A stretch of DNA of 64,000 nt. Source: Lytechinus variegatus (Eukaryota; Echinodermata; Echinoidea; Temnopleuroida; Toxopneustidae). The DNA lies in the NCBI RefSeq assembly GCF_018143015.1, contig NC_054741.1, forward strand, positions 51,289,048 to 51,353,047, read 5' to 3'. The notes under the pieces were generated by a model. That model worked only from the letters and a program-made list of their open reading frames with translations. It ran no database searches and was not told the origin of the DNA. A program made the translations under genes and the position numbers. Shown here piece by piece: positions 33,048 through 44,418 of the stretch. Position 1 is the first letter of the stretch. Every line of letters starts with the position of its first letter.

Positions 33048-35330
33048 AAAGAAATTCAGTGGGGTAAATCTCTGGTATATTCCTCAAGGAGTGGTGATTG
33101 GGCTTGCCAGAATCTGTTGACTTGGGTAACCATAGGTTTGTAAACTACTTAATTACTCCATTACATTGTGATATAAGCATTACATGATATTCAAACAGAT
33201 TTTTGTATGTCAGAACATCACGCTTTGCGATTTACTTATTAAAAAATGGTGCTCGCCAAGTTTATTGGACTCGTTTAACATTCATTAAGTGAACGATGAA
33301 TGTGAAAAAAAATCATTGAACAGTTGTAGAGAATATCACTTATGAGCATAACAGGCACGACGTGCAATGACCATAACTTTTTTTTAAATCTTCTAATTAA
33401 GAGAATCCCTGGAATGTATATTTGGTACTAATGAAGCCTTAGATCATAAAGCAAATATTTCATATCAGTTTTGAATTCAACTCTTTAGTAAGAGATCACA
33501 GTTGTGTAAAAAACATGACACCTTAAACATGACATGCCAGTTTTGTCCATTTTCTTTACGGTCTTTATACTTACACTTAAAAGCATTCAATAACAAATGT
33601 AAAGCTTATGTCATTAATTTTAAATCCTACCTGTACCATAAACATCTATGAAATCAATTCTGAAGATAAATGTAGAATAAATCTATTCAAACATTGTAAC
33701 CCCCTCCAAAAAAAGTAGAAAATTGCAAGAAGACATTTGCATTTTTGGAAGAAAGGTATGCCTAAATGACTTTAAAAATATTTAGATACCACTCAAATTA
33801 AATAGCTTGATGAGTTTGATTAATTGATACTAAATTTGTCACTTTAGCATCACACATATTGTTTGAGTTATTAGTGACTATTACAGATGTTTGAATTAGA
33901 GGAATGGTAAATTAAAAAAAAATTTTTTGGGGGGGAGGGGGTCTTCCATACAAGCTCTTTAAAATAGAGTCTTTGACTCTGTAATATGAAGTGTGGTTTG
34001 GATTAGTGTTATCGTCCTTATATTTCTATTTTTGTATCAAGAAAACTTTGCAGCTGCATGTATAAAAGCATTTTCTAAACAAATGTGTGTGTGTTGGTAT
34101 GGTTTGATTTCAAATCAAAAGTATTACCAGTAATAAAAAAATATTCAAGTAATTCTGTCTGTTTTGTTGAATTGCCAGGAAGATAGTAGTCAATAGATAT
34201 TGGAGTTGACTCTTTTAGTATCTCCTTGGTTGAACTTGAGGATTGTATGGAATTTCATCATTTATACAAACTCGTGCTTCATTTTCAACATGTTAAACAT
34301 GGATTTAACACGTTATGACATGATAGCGAGCTCTGTGCTCCATTATAGTCTCAAAGAATTGAAAGTCTTGTCAGGGCCAATCAAATTTGCAGTTTCATGC
34401 ACATGGCATTCACCATGCCCACTATTAGCCAATCAGAATCATTGTTGCAAGGGTGGAAGTGATCACAAATTGAGCTGAAAAAGCTTAAGTTGAGAGAGCT
34501 CGGACTCCCATATATTTTTTGTAAAGAGGAAAGCTAAAATTAGCTTCAATTAAGCTGAAAATCAAAAGCAAATATAGCTGAAATAGCTTAAAAGCTGAAA
34601 TCTCTTAACCCTGGTATTGGAGGAAACTTACAAATGATTGCAAACTTTAGGGCCAACAAATTCATTTCTTGAAATGAAGTATGTCAAAACAAATTTAATT
34701 CAATAATTACTTGTTATAAGCTTTGTCGATTTTTGTAATTCTTGAGTAGTCTTCCAAGATGTACTTTGATGTTAATATGTGCAATTATGAGATCATGATG
34801 TGAAAACAGGATATTATTATTATGTATTAAATACATGTCATTAATTAGAAATGTTATCTGTTCAGTGTCATTTTCTGTTCTTTAGCAATAAGTGATGACT
34901 TACATAGTATCAAACAGATAATTTAAAAATGAGACATCACTGTAAATTGAGAAGGAACCGAGTTATGCTTGGACTGAACCCATCAAGTCCTGCATGTATG
35001 CCCAAGATAATGTGGGGAATGGTATCTGGTAAATGAGCATCATATCGAAATAGAATTGCAATCAATCAGTACATAACACAATGAATATGTGAATCAAGTT
35101 ATTCAATGTTGGTAGAATGATTATGAAGAAATACATCCAACTTGTGCATGAATTTGCACCGATATTATTTATAACCATTCATCAAGCTGATTGGAATCAG
35201 AATCACAACTTATTCATGATGCAAATTTGTTTGCGTTCGATCTTGTTAATTTACTTGGGGAGGTCAGATATTTTACAGTTTCAGTGAGACTAACTTCTGG
35301 ATGGTCGACTGTAAAGTATATGTATACAAG
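33048..35330. other. Gene-free region after ACSF3
   Basis: The left part is probably ACSF3 3' UTR; an AATAAA occurs near 33675 and another near 34130. The rest is AT-rich with a G-run at 33928-33941. No exon with coding character or clear repeat boundary was found. Confidence 0.45.
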
Positions 35331-35339
35331 CTGGCTATT

Positions 35340-36010
35340 ATTATCACCATCTCCTTATCCTTTGCAGTACCTCCATCTCCATCACTAGATCAGCACCATG
35401 GAAATCATTCCCTTTGTCAATGCAACCATTTATCATCTCCTTCAAAATCATCTGCATCTCTAAATGCTGTCATCATTATGATCATCATAGTCATTGTCTC
35501 CATCATCACAAATGCACAATCAACACAATGACCATTATTGCCACATGGACCCAAGTCCATGGTTGCCCCCACTCTAATCATTTACATCGCTATTTCTGTC
35601 TCCTAATAAATGTTGCCATCATTACTCTCATCAACATCACCACTGTCATAACTACCACCTCTCAAAGGCGGCGGAAGCAGGGGGTAAGTGTCCCCCCTAA
35701 ATTTTTTGTTGATAACCTTTTTTTTGGCTTGTCAATTTCGTTTCCTGCGTCCCCCTAAAATTTTGGGTTGATAACCTTTTTTTTTTCTGGTAAACAAATT
35801 TTGGTGGTCCCCCCTAAAATTTTTGGCTTCTGTTGCCAATGCCACCTCTACAATCACCACTACCACTACAATCATTGTTATCGACATCTACGAAGACATC
35901 TACCACCACCACCACTACAATCACCACCATCCCTCTCATCAACATCATCAGCAATGCCATCATCCTTATGAGCACATGATCATCAACACTACCATCACCA
36001 TTCAAAGAAA
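35340..36010 (+). repeat. CAT/CAC-rich low-complexity region with a duplicated CCCCCCTAAA unit
   Basis: Imperfect CATCAC/ACCACT repeats span the region and create spurious His/Thr/Ile ORFs on both strands. Inside, at about 35690-35825, a unit of about 66 bp (CCCCTAAAATTTT followed by GTTGATAACC) recurs two to three times, probably a separate transposon relic. Confidence 0.65.
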
Positions 36011-36012
36011 AG

Positions 36013-36397
36013 GTAAAAATGGCAGAAAATATAATAAAAAATATTGGTGAATGTTTTAGGAAAGTTATTGAACGAGCAGGTTCCCTATATGTTATGTAAT
36101 ATAGAATGCATGAATTTCATTTTTTTCAATGGTTCCTGATGACATATTTTCATTTACTTTTCATGATTGGGCATGAAATGATGTATGTTGATATACAAGA
36201 GGTAAAGTAAAAACCATTTTCAATTTTCTGAGAAAATACCATTTTTATTGATTGTTTACCATTGGCTATATAGGAATGCTGCTTGCATATGACAAAAGTC
36301 TAATAAATTTTTGATTTTTTGATGGATTTATATAGAACCTTTGGCAATATTTTCTGCTATTTTTACAGTAAACTTTTTGTCCGGGTGAACTTCCTCT
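36013..36397 (-). mobile_element. TTAA-flanked MITE, family 1, inverted and truncated copy
   Basis: The right end, GTCCGGGTGAACTTCCTCT, is followed by TTAA at 36398-36401. The interior matches the family 1 copies in reverse, including CATTTTCAATTTTCTGAGAA and the GGAATGCTGCTTGCATATGAC segment. The left terminal repeat is missing. Confidence 0.7.
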
Positions 36398-36667
36398 TTA
36401 ACATCCATCAGCAATACTGCCACCCTCGTGAACTCATACCCATCATTACAACCACTACCATCACCATGATTGTCTTCAACATTGAGATCACTGTTGATTA
36501 TACCACTACTAAATTAGAAAACAAGGGAGCGCTAAGTTCTGCTGGTGCACCTCTAGATTTATTTAATACAAATTATAGAAACTGAACTACTGCATATCAA
36601 AAGGAAGCATAGTTAATCGTGCGGGTGAGGATACAGAACAATTCATTTCGAACTTATCTTTATTACT

Positions 36668-37060
36668 AATACCCTTTTCATAAACCTATCCTCCAATTAG
36701 CCGCCTAAGAGTAATGCGGATAATTCAATAAAAATTGCGTTCGTAAACTCCGAAAATAAGCCGCATTATTTTTACGAGCGCCCGTCCTGAAAAGGCGGAT
36801 AATCGCCATGACAACTGGACACGCCCCCTCCGATGCGGTTGTGTTGGAAAAGGGTGACCTTGTGACCGCACCATGGCAATTATCCGCATTATTTGGAAAT
36901 GCGTTCATAAACTCAAAATCTTATCCCGATGCCGCTATTATGCGGATAATAGCAGCATCAGAGTAATGCGGATAACTCTTGTCCTCCTCCAATTTTACGA
37001 CCAAATTATGCTGCTATTAGCTGCCTAATTCATAGTAATTGGGTTTATGAAAGGGGTATT
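36668..37060. mobile_element. MITE, AATACCCCTTTCATAAACC family
   Basis: AATACCCTTTTCATAAACC at the left is mirrored by GGTTTATGAAAGGGGTATT at the right, followed inward by related AATTAGCCGCCTAA-type arms. The interior repeats TAATGCGGATAA several times in both orientations. There is no ORF. Confidence 0.7.
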
Positions 37061-37095
37061 TAGGACCATCCCAAAAGCAAGTTGATTTCAATACA

Positions 37096-37196
37096 GCGAG
37101 TCGAAAACAGCTGTTTTATTCATTTTTTCAAATCATGCATATGTAGCTATTTACTGCTATTACAAAAAAATGTCAAAACCGCTGTTTTCGACTCGC
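37096..37196. repeat. Inverted repeat GCGAGTCGAAAACAGC
   Basis: GCGAGTCGAAAACAGC near 37098 and GCTGTTTTCGACTCGC near 37181 are exact reverse complements, 16 bp, separated by about 67 bp. This looks like a small foldback unit just right of the preceding MITE. Confidence 0.55.
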
Positions 37197-37404
37197 CATA
37201 TGGGCATCGAAGAGCAAATGTGATGAGGTATAACAATGAAGTACAAATGGTGCTTTCACATGTTCATGGACCAGCCAAGAAAAATGAAGATTTTTCAAGA
37301 TTCATATATAGTACATGTCAGTCATATGTTTTTAGTGAAATTAAACTTGTTGTGCTTGATGATTTTCTTCTTTTTTTCCACAGATTAACCTGGTTTTGGG
37401 TGTA

Positions 37405-38397
37405 GACTTGACCTTTTACCAGCATATCAGTAACAAAAAGGAAATGTACACAAAAAGAAGTTGCTATGCAATTTTGCTACACAATTTAATATATTGGACA
37501 TGTGAAAGACAAAATGTAGTAAAAAAAACACCTTGAATATATATGAAATTGCCCTATAAAAACGAAGGGGAGCACAAAGTTGGCCAGCATCCCAACTATT
37601 CATTTGTTTATACTTGATTTGAAACAAATATTCCTTTTCAAATGGCAAAAAATCAATTCATTGGATACTTGGTTTTAAAAATTTCCAAACAATTCAATAT
37701 TTACCAGACTGTTTCATGGAACAATCATGTGTTGCATGGAGCATAAATCAATTTTAATAACATGAATATGCTTCCAAAAGAAGGTGAAAATATTGACATA
37801 TTTCCAGCCTATCCAGAGTAGAACTCTTGCAAACAGTGCTTTTAAACCATATAAAACTGGTTTTACCATCTATTTAAGAACATCTCCCGTATATAGAGTA
37901 ACAAGTCTCACTTTTTGTTTCCATTCAATTTCAATCAACAATACAAAAACTATCTGGGTCTCTGTTATTAGGAAAGAAACATGAAGGGTACATAGGTACA
38001 TGAAACAAGGTGATATGAAAACGAGTCATGCTTCAAGCAATAGATATTAATCCAATAATTTCTGAAATGAATGCTTTGAGCTAACTTACAAAAATATCTG
38101 TAAAAAAATAACATCCACATACATAATCTAGTCATTAAATGATTAACAATTCAGTAAAAAAAACTACCTGTTATACATACCCTGCTGCTCTACTAAAAAT
38201 AGGGTAAAGTAAAATGGAATGCTCAATTAATCAGTTTAGTAACCTAATATATTTCAGACTGAGGTAATACAACAAATGATACATATTTGTTCTTGAATAC
38301 TGCTATAAAATAGCACCACTCAGTCATGATCATCAAATGGATATATAACGTGCTGTAATATTGTTTACATGAAACACACCAATGTAATAATGTAATT
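37405..38397. other. Gene-free AT-rich stretch
   Basis: I see no conserved exon, RNA gene or clear repeat boundary here; only short chance ORFs. Confidence 0.5.
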
Positions 38398-38878
38398 GAA
38401 TCTAGATGTGCATTCATCACTTTCATTCTGATATTCAAGATTGACTATAAAACTTAACACTTACACATAAATAAATGCCTTACCAAAGGGCACTAGTGCA
38501 CCACTTGGGAATCGAACATGGGTCACCAGAATCCGAAACCGTCGCTCTACCGACCGAGCTATCGCGCCTCCCTATGACAAGTGATGAGTTGTCGAGGAAA
38601 GCTTAGAATTATTCCATGATGGAAGATGATTCAGGAGAGAACAATTATTCAAGATGGATCCTGTTACACAAACCTTAACATCTAGATGTACATTTATCAT
38701 TCTTTAGTTTTAATTTGAAATATGAGATTGACAAAACTCGCCTTCCCTGACATCGTTACCCATTTAATTATGACAAGTGATGAGTTCTCTAAGGAAGCTT
38801 AACAATTATTCTATGATAAGCTAATTCAGAAGAAAGCAAGACAATTAATCAAGATGGGGCTTGTAACTTGAAGCTTTA
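38398..38878. repeat. Tandem duplication of about 200 bp, first unit split by the SINE
   Basis: TCTAGATGT...AGATTGAC and ATGACAAGTGATGAGTT...GGAAGCTTA occur twice in the same order: about 38400-38690 (with the SINE between the two parts) and 38681-38878 (without it). The copies have diverged by substitutions and small indels. Confidence 0.6.
38461..38572 (-). mobile_element. tRNA-derived SINE
   Basis: Read on the minus strand, the unit begins GGGAGGCGCGA. An A box TAGCTCGGTCGG (38561-38550) and a B box GTTCGATTCCC (38517-38507) follow about 33 bp later. After the tRNA-like part comes GTGGTGCACTAGTGCCC and an AT-rich tail. The tRNA-like cloverleaf is imperfect and extra sequence follows the 3' arm, so it is a SINE and not a working tRNA gene. 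It sits inside the first unit of a tandem duplication. Confidence 0.75.
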
Positions 38879-38979
38879 TGTTGATTGTAAGGCTGATTCT
38901 TGCGGTTGAGTACAAAGACCACGATGTGAAAATTATCGTAAAATCAACTGTACAATTCACTGCTAAGCTGTGCGATAAG

Positions 38980-39108
38980 GGTGGGTGTTCCATAAAGCTG
39001 TTCGTAATTTACGAGCGACATGTAATTGTCAACATCATTTACCACAAGGATCACCATTCGTTCTTAAAGTCACTCTTAACTTGCGATCAGCTTTCTGAAA
39101 CGGCCCCC
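38980..39108. mobile_element. MITE, CATAAAGCTGTTCGTAA family, tandem copy 1
   Basis: It starts GGTGGGTGTTCCATAAAGCT and ends with the inverted GATCAGCTTTCTGAAACGGCC. It shares the GATCACCA interior arms of the unit at 25772-25959. A second unit follows directly. Confidence 0.6.
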
Positions 39109-39109
39109 T

Positions 39110-39277
39110 GGTGGGTGTTTCATAAAGCTGTTCATAAGTTACGAGTGACTTTACTATTAAGACTGGTGATCTTTTTTTGTGTGCTTTCCGTTGGTCTTGA
39201 TTTAGTTCTTGAGAAAGGGTCACCAATCATTTGTTAAGTCGGTGGTATCTCACAAACAGCTTCATAAAACACCCACC
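39110..39277. mobile_element. MITE, CATAAAGCTGTTCGTAA family, tandem copy 2
   Basis: It starts GGTGGGTGTTTCATAAAGCT and ends CAGCTTCATAAAACACCCACC, its near-exact reverse complement. It lies head-to-tail after copy 1 with no spacer. Confidence 0.7.
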
Positions 39278-39600
39278 TGAAAATGGAGCTATTACATTGA
39301 CTTAGTCAGGATGAGAAGACGTCAAGACATCCAAAAACTACTGACTGAAGAGAGCAGGAGGGAGGTAAGAGGATTTGGGTAAAAAAAAATCAATTTGTGT
39401 TTGCTCATTACCAAATATAGGGTATTGAGAATGTACAGATAAATTTTATGATAAAAAGGCCATTGCACATCTTATGATTGGTCTGTGACCCAAGTTTAGA
39501 ATCTAATTAATGTAAAATTGAATGACAAAATTGCCATCTCACAATGGAAAGACTTGATTAAATGAATACTCAAGCTTAAAGATAAATGTAAGTAGTTGCA

Positions 39601-39965
39601 GTAAACACTGCTTTCACAAGAAAGTCTGTAAAACCAGGCTTAATTGTCACTATATCATCGAGGATCTAGATCTGGGACAGTTACATAAACTGAACTTTGT
39701 GAAATCTTGAAATCTATGCTGAAAAATTCCACATTGAAGATCACCAACACAGATAAGCACATGTGGGACAGTGTATAATTACTGCTTTGAATGTCGGCCC
39801 GACACTTGAACCGAATCCCGTGCTTATTTGCTAATTTTTCAGCAATTACACAATTTCTTCCAGAATCATTTGGCACATGTTTTTTTTTATTCATACAAAC
39901 AGACACTTTGGTGGTCATTTAATTGGATTCTGAACAAACTCATTTTGAGATCATTACCACAACTG
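39601..39965 (+). repeat. Inverted 0.36-kb repeat, arm 1 (3' of the GST gene)
   Basis: This segment is the reverse complement, with moderate divergence, of 43864-44240. Shared landmarks include ATCATCGAGGATCTAGATCT, CACAGATAAGCAC and GACCACCAAAG read on the other strand. It lies downstream of the GST stop codon. Confidence 0.75.
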
Positions 39966-40424
39966 GCATTCATCTTTAAATTCATGATTATATTACTACC
40001 GCCCTTTATAGAAGAATAAAAAATATAATTTCAAATTTTAATGACACCACAGCAATTGTACAATTGACTACAATTTGAAACCTTTACTATAGGCTTGAAT
40101 TACCAATGTTACAGTTAAACCTCAAATATGAGTATCCCATTTGTTTATATCTTAGGGGAACATTTTTTTCTAGAATCGAGTCATAGACTAATCGAAAGAT
40201 ATACAGTGGCATGAAAGCTTCCGTTTTCTTTGCCTTCCTTCTTCTTTTAATTATCAAGACAAAGTATTACCTCGTCTTGTTTCATTTTCATGCGTTTTTC
40301 TGAAATGTCTCACAACTTGGTTTTAATTAAGATCTCCATAGAATCCTGAGTTGGTTTTTGGAAGTGAGAGGGTTTCAATGAATGGATTAACCTGAGGATG
40401 TATGCCGATAGATAAGGCAAGGCC

Positions 40425-43400
40425 CTAGTAATCATCCTGGGGATTTTTCTCCAACAATCTCTTAAATTGATCTTGATAGATTTCATCAGGTGTAGACGCT
40501 TCTATCACAGCCGGGTCTTCTTTCATTCGAGCACAGTATCCCATTAGCTGGAACAGAAAAAAAATAATAAACTGACATTAGCTCAAGCAAAATCAATGAA
40601 AATTTTACATGCAAAATTGTTGGTATGAATAAATCAAAATTGTCAATAAACTTTTAACGATTTGCATTTTGAAATAAAAATACTAAAGTTTAATTAAAGC
40701 TTGTGGTTCCGAAATGTTTTTCTTAGACTGCCATAGAATACAATTAGATCCCACTTGAACTTTTTTACAATTGTCATAGAGTTGTTTTTTTCTAAATTTC
40801 TTGTCTGTGGAACTGCATTCATTGTAATGATTGAAAATTAATGGGTTCAACCATGGAATTAAACCATGAAATGCATTGTTTATACCCCAAATTATGTCAA
40901 CTATACAGCAATGTGGATGTAGTACGCACAGGGTGATATCACATTTATTGAAAACACCAAGGTTGGTGCTAAATCCAAAACAATTTCTTAAAATTTCAAC
41001 AACTACTTCCAGTGTTAAGGGGGGGGGGGGGTTATTCCACTTACATTGTAAGGCAACATTTTTTATATTTTGGAAAAACAATATTTTTCTGTCTTTCCTC
41101 CCAGAATAGGAAAAACATCACCCATTGATACTGAGTCTTTGGGCAAATTTTCAGGACAAAATGCGGTCAACGAAGTAAAAGGTGGCATCTTTATATCAAA
41201 ACTCACCGTAGGATAATTGTCTCGTTTGAACTCTTCTCCAAAGACAGTCCACCTTTCAAACCATGGCCACATGATGTAATCCACTAATCCTGGCCTGTTG
41301 CCTAGATATAAACACAGAAATAAGACAGTATTTGTTCATTAAACTTTAAATTCACCATATTGACATCCATTGAAAACAGCAAGACAACATGTGAAGCATA
41401 AAAACAAACATAATGCATTGAAATTATATACAAAATAATGACAAAATTAAAAACGCCAACAAACTCAAACCCACTCACACACAAATAGAATTACAAAATA
41501 AGAAAGCATTCGGTGCCTCTATTACGCTCATTTTCAAAAAAAGTTCCTCCTGATATATGGTTAGTCTTCCATGGAGGATTCTGGTGAATGAACACACCAA
41601 CACACACCCACATCCACTCATACAGTGATTTCAAGTACGGTGTTGACCTTTTGGTGTTGGTGTTAGGTCAATTTTACATGATTATAACGCCAAACTTGAA
41701 ATAAAGATGGTTCTGAAAAGTAACTCACTAGTTGTTTGGGTGTTAATAATGTGATCTGGATCAGTTTTGCAAACTATGAAGAAGTTTTGAAGCCAGGGGA
41801 AGCAATCCAAATTTCAACACCAACAACAAGGACAACACTGGACTTGATATCACCCATAGACTCCCCCAAAATGCAGTAGCATACGTTTATCTCCTAAAAG
41901 TAGAGTTTCCTCTGATAGATGTCTAGATAGTCTACCATTGAGGATACTGGGGATGGACACACGAAAAAAAAAAACACACACCCACAATCACTGTAAACTT
42001 GGGTTTACTTCTGAAAATTGGATAGATGGATTCTTATAAAATGAGTTTGGTGGATTAACATTTGACTTACCAAAGAAGAAAGCAGTGCCTCTTTTCTTGA
42101 GCTCATCTTCAAGAACATAGAGCTCCTTCTGATAGATGGCTAGATAGTCTTCAGTAGGGGATTCTGGCGGATGGTACGTGGCCTTGAAGAATGGTGGACT
42201 TATCTGTGATCAGAGAAAGCATGTTTAAAAGACAAATAACTACCATGCTACACCATCTTTCTTTAAAAAGATATTTCACTCAAGTGTTTCCCATCCTCTC
42301 TTTTAGGTTTGAATACCGTAGCGTAGGTGATGACTGATGAGGGTTTTATGTAATAGAGCACAGTCCGCTGATATACATATATATACACACAGATGTATGG
42401 TGAAATGGTGAAAATCAAGAGAATGGGCATTGAAACACAGGTGAGAAGGGAGGAACACTAAAGGGGGTGTTGTAAGAAAATATTTGCAATCATTTGCAAA
42501 TATTCTGTTGCAATGTTACAATTGGTGGATCAATTTTAACTATAGCGAATAAGATTATTCTCCTTGTTTTAAAAAGCATATTAGCAATTAATCACCAATT
42601 ACAATTAATTGCAAGACTTACGATCGATTTAGGAACAATAAATAGACTTGCACTTGATTGAAAGTTTCTTGCGACACCCCATAAGGAAAAACTAGCATTA
42701 ATTTGGTGATATTAGAGTTAGAAACTTGAATTAAATAGAGAACAAGAACAACACTTGACTTCCAATCCTTATCTTCACTCTGGGATATATAAGATAACTG
42801 AAAAGTAAGTTTGTTTAATAATTAATTGATGAATTAATTAATTTATTTACTTATTAATTCATTTATTCGATCAATCATTCATACGACCGACCGACTGATC
42901 ACCCACCCACCAACCAACCAACCAACCAATCATTTACTTATTCATTTATTATATTTCATGAATCATTCAATTCAAGATTTAAAAAGAGCACACAATCAAA
43001 TGAAGAGCATTTTTACTCAAAACAGAGCTGCCCAAGGCCCCTACAAAATCGCATCTTGAGGCAATATGAGCCCCGATAAAGCTACCGGTATTGAAAAGAA
43101 AAAAATCTTACCTTGCTCCCAAAGTAATCCAGAAGCATCTTATCCTGAGCCTTTCTGTATGGATCACTTGGCCATAGGTTGCCATGATCGGGGTAAGCAT
43201 CATTCACGTATTCACAGACAAGGGTAGAATCTCTCACGATCTTCTCATCATGTTCAAAGCATGGAGTAGTTCCAAAGGGATTCTTTGAGAAGTACCATTC
43301 TGGTTTCTTAGAGAGGCTTATGTTGACAAGTTCATAGCTGGAAAAAAAAACATGATGCAATTTGACATTCAGGGGCAGGCCTGTAACACAAAGCTTAGCA

Positions 43401-44418
43401 GTGATCGTAGACACATTTTTCTACAATTGATTACATTGACTACAATGTACAATCAGTCATAAAAATCAAGCGTACAAATAATCACTAACGTTTGTGTTAC
43501 GGGACCCCGATGTATTCTAAATAGTTTTCACTTCAGGTTAATTTTGTTTGATATTCAAGATATCAACTTGAAATACATTGTTCTCAGTCACAGGTTATTT
43601 CTCAATGTCAAGTCTACTCCAACAAAGAGCATGATGAATAAATAGAAGAAAAAGCAAAATTACCATAACTTTATTAGCATCATCACCATGTATAATGTCA
43701 TTTGAATTTAAATCTATTGATTTATTCAATTTCTTTGTAAATTTTCAACATACAAATTTATCAGAAATACAGATCGATGTTGAATGAGATTTACAAACAA
43801 TTTGATTAGATTTTTAGTGATATAATTTGTTTGATTTTCTATATTTGTAAGGTAAATGCTAGTTTTGGTAACGATGTCAAAATGAGTTCGTACAGAATCC
43901 AATGAAATGACCACCAAAGGGTCTGTTTGTATAAATAAAAATCATGTGCCAAAGGATTCTGGAAGAAATTGTGTAATTGCTGAGAAATCAGCAAATAAGC
44001 ACAGGATTTGGGTAGAGCGTCGGGCCCGACGCTCTAAGCAATAATTAAACATTGTCCCACGTGCGCTTATCTGTGTTGGGGATCTTCGGTGTGAACATTT
44101 TTCAGCGTAGATTTCAAGATTTCACAAAGTTCAGCTAATGTAACTGTACCAGATCTAGATCCTCGATGATATACTGACAATAAAGCCTTGTTTTGCAGAC
44201 TTTCTCATGAAATCAGTGTTTACTGCAATTACTGGAACTTCTCTTTAAAAAAATCATGAAATACTAAATCGTAAACTGAAATTTATTTCAAGTGGATATG
44301 AATAATGCATACTCAACATTCTTGGCAGCCAGCACCAAACGAGCTCTATGAGCAAAGGGGCAAAACCGGAAACTGTACAGACGAGGAACTCCCTTCTTCA
44401 GAGGTGGGAGGGGCTCTC
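40425..44418 (-). CDS. Omega-class glutathione S-transferase
   Basis: Omega GSTs are cytosolic thiol transferases and dehydroascorbate reductases with a catalytic cysteine. Minus-strand exons 44418-44313, 43337-43112, 42203-42071, 41301-41207 and 40547-40425 join in frame for about 227 residues to a TAG. Exon 1 here has PRLYSFRFCPFAHRARLVLA, with the active-site Cys of the CPFA motif. Exon 2 has KKPEWYFSKNPFGTTPCFE and DSTLVCEYVNDAYPD, the glutathione-binding thioredoxin fold. Exon 4 has DYIMWPWFERW of the helical domain. The first listed exon starts in phase 1, so a short upstream coding exon with the start codon exists but was not identified with confidence. The next-to-last intron carries relics of exon 42203-42071. 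GSTO1 versus GSTO2 orthology cannot be told. Confidence 0.94.
41500..41605 (-). pseudogene. Decayed duplicate of the third listed GST exon, relic 1
   Basis: The plus-strand text aligns with the exon at 42071-42203: GTGCCTCT, GCTCAT.TTCAA, CTCCTGATATATGGTTAG and GGATTCTGGTGAATG match GTGCCTCT, GCTCATCTTCAA, CTTCTGATAGATGGCTAG and GGATTCTGGCGGATG. Deletions shift the frame and no intact splice pair remains, so it is not coding now. Confidence 0.65.
41855..41960 (-). pseudogene. Decayed duplicate of the third listed GST exon, relic 2
   Basis: CTCTGATAGATGTCTAGATAG is almost identical to TTCTGATAGATGGCTAGATAG in the live exon, and GAGGATACTGGGGATGG parallels GGGGATTCTGGCGGATGG. Its downstream CACACACCCACA tail is shared with relic 1, so the two relics may be duplicates of one another. 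Confidence 0.65.
43864..44240 (-). repeat. Inverted 0.36-kb repeat, arm 2 (GST intron)
   Basis: This is the reverse-complement partner of 39601-39965. It lies in the intron between GST exons 44418-44313 and 43337-43112. It contains a short GAGCGTCGGGCCCGACGCTC palindrome at its centre that is degraded in arm 1. Confidence 0.75.

Noticed and set aside
35414-36050. His/Thr-rich ORFs between ACSF3 and the GST gene
   Set aside because: They come from imperfect CAT/CAC repeats, with no splice sites or conserved motif.
38507-38572. Functional tRNA gene
   Set aside because: The A and B boxes are good, but the cloverleaf is imperfect and a SINE-type body and AT-rich tail follow.
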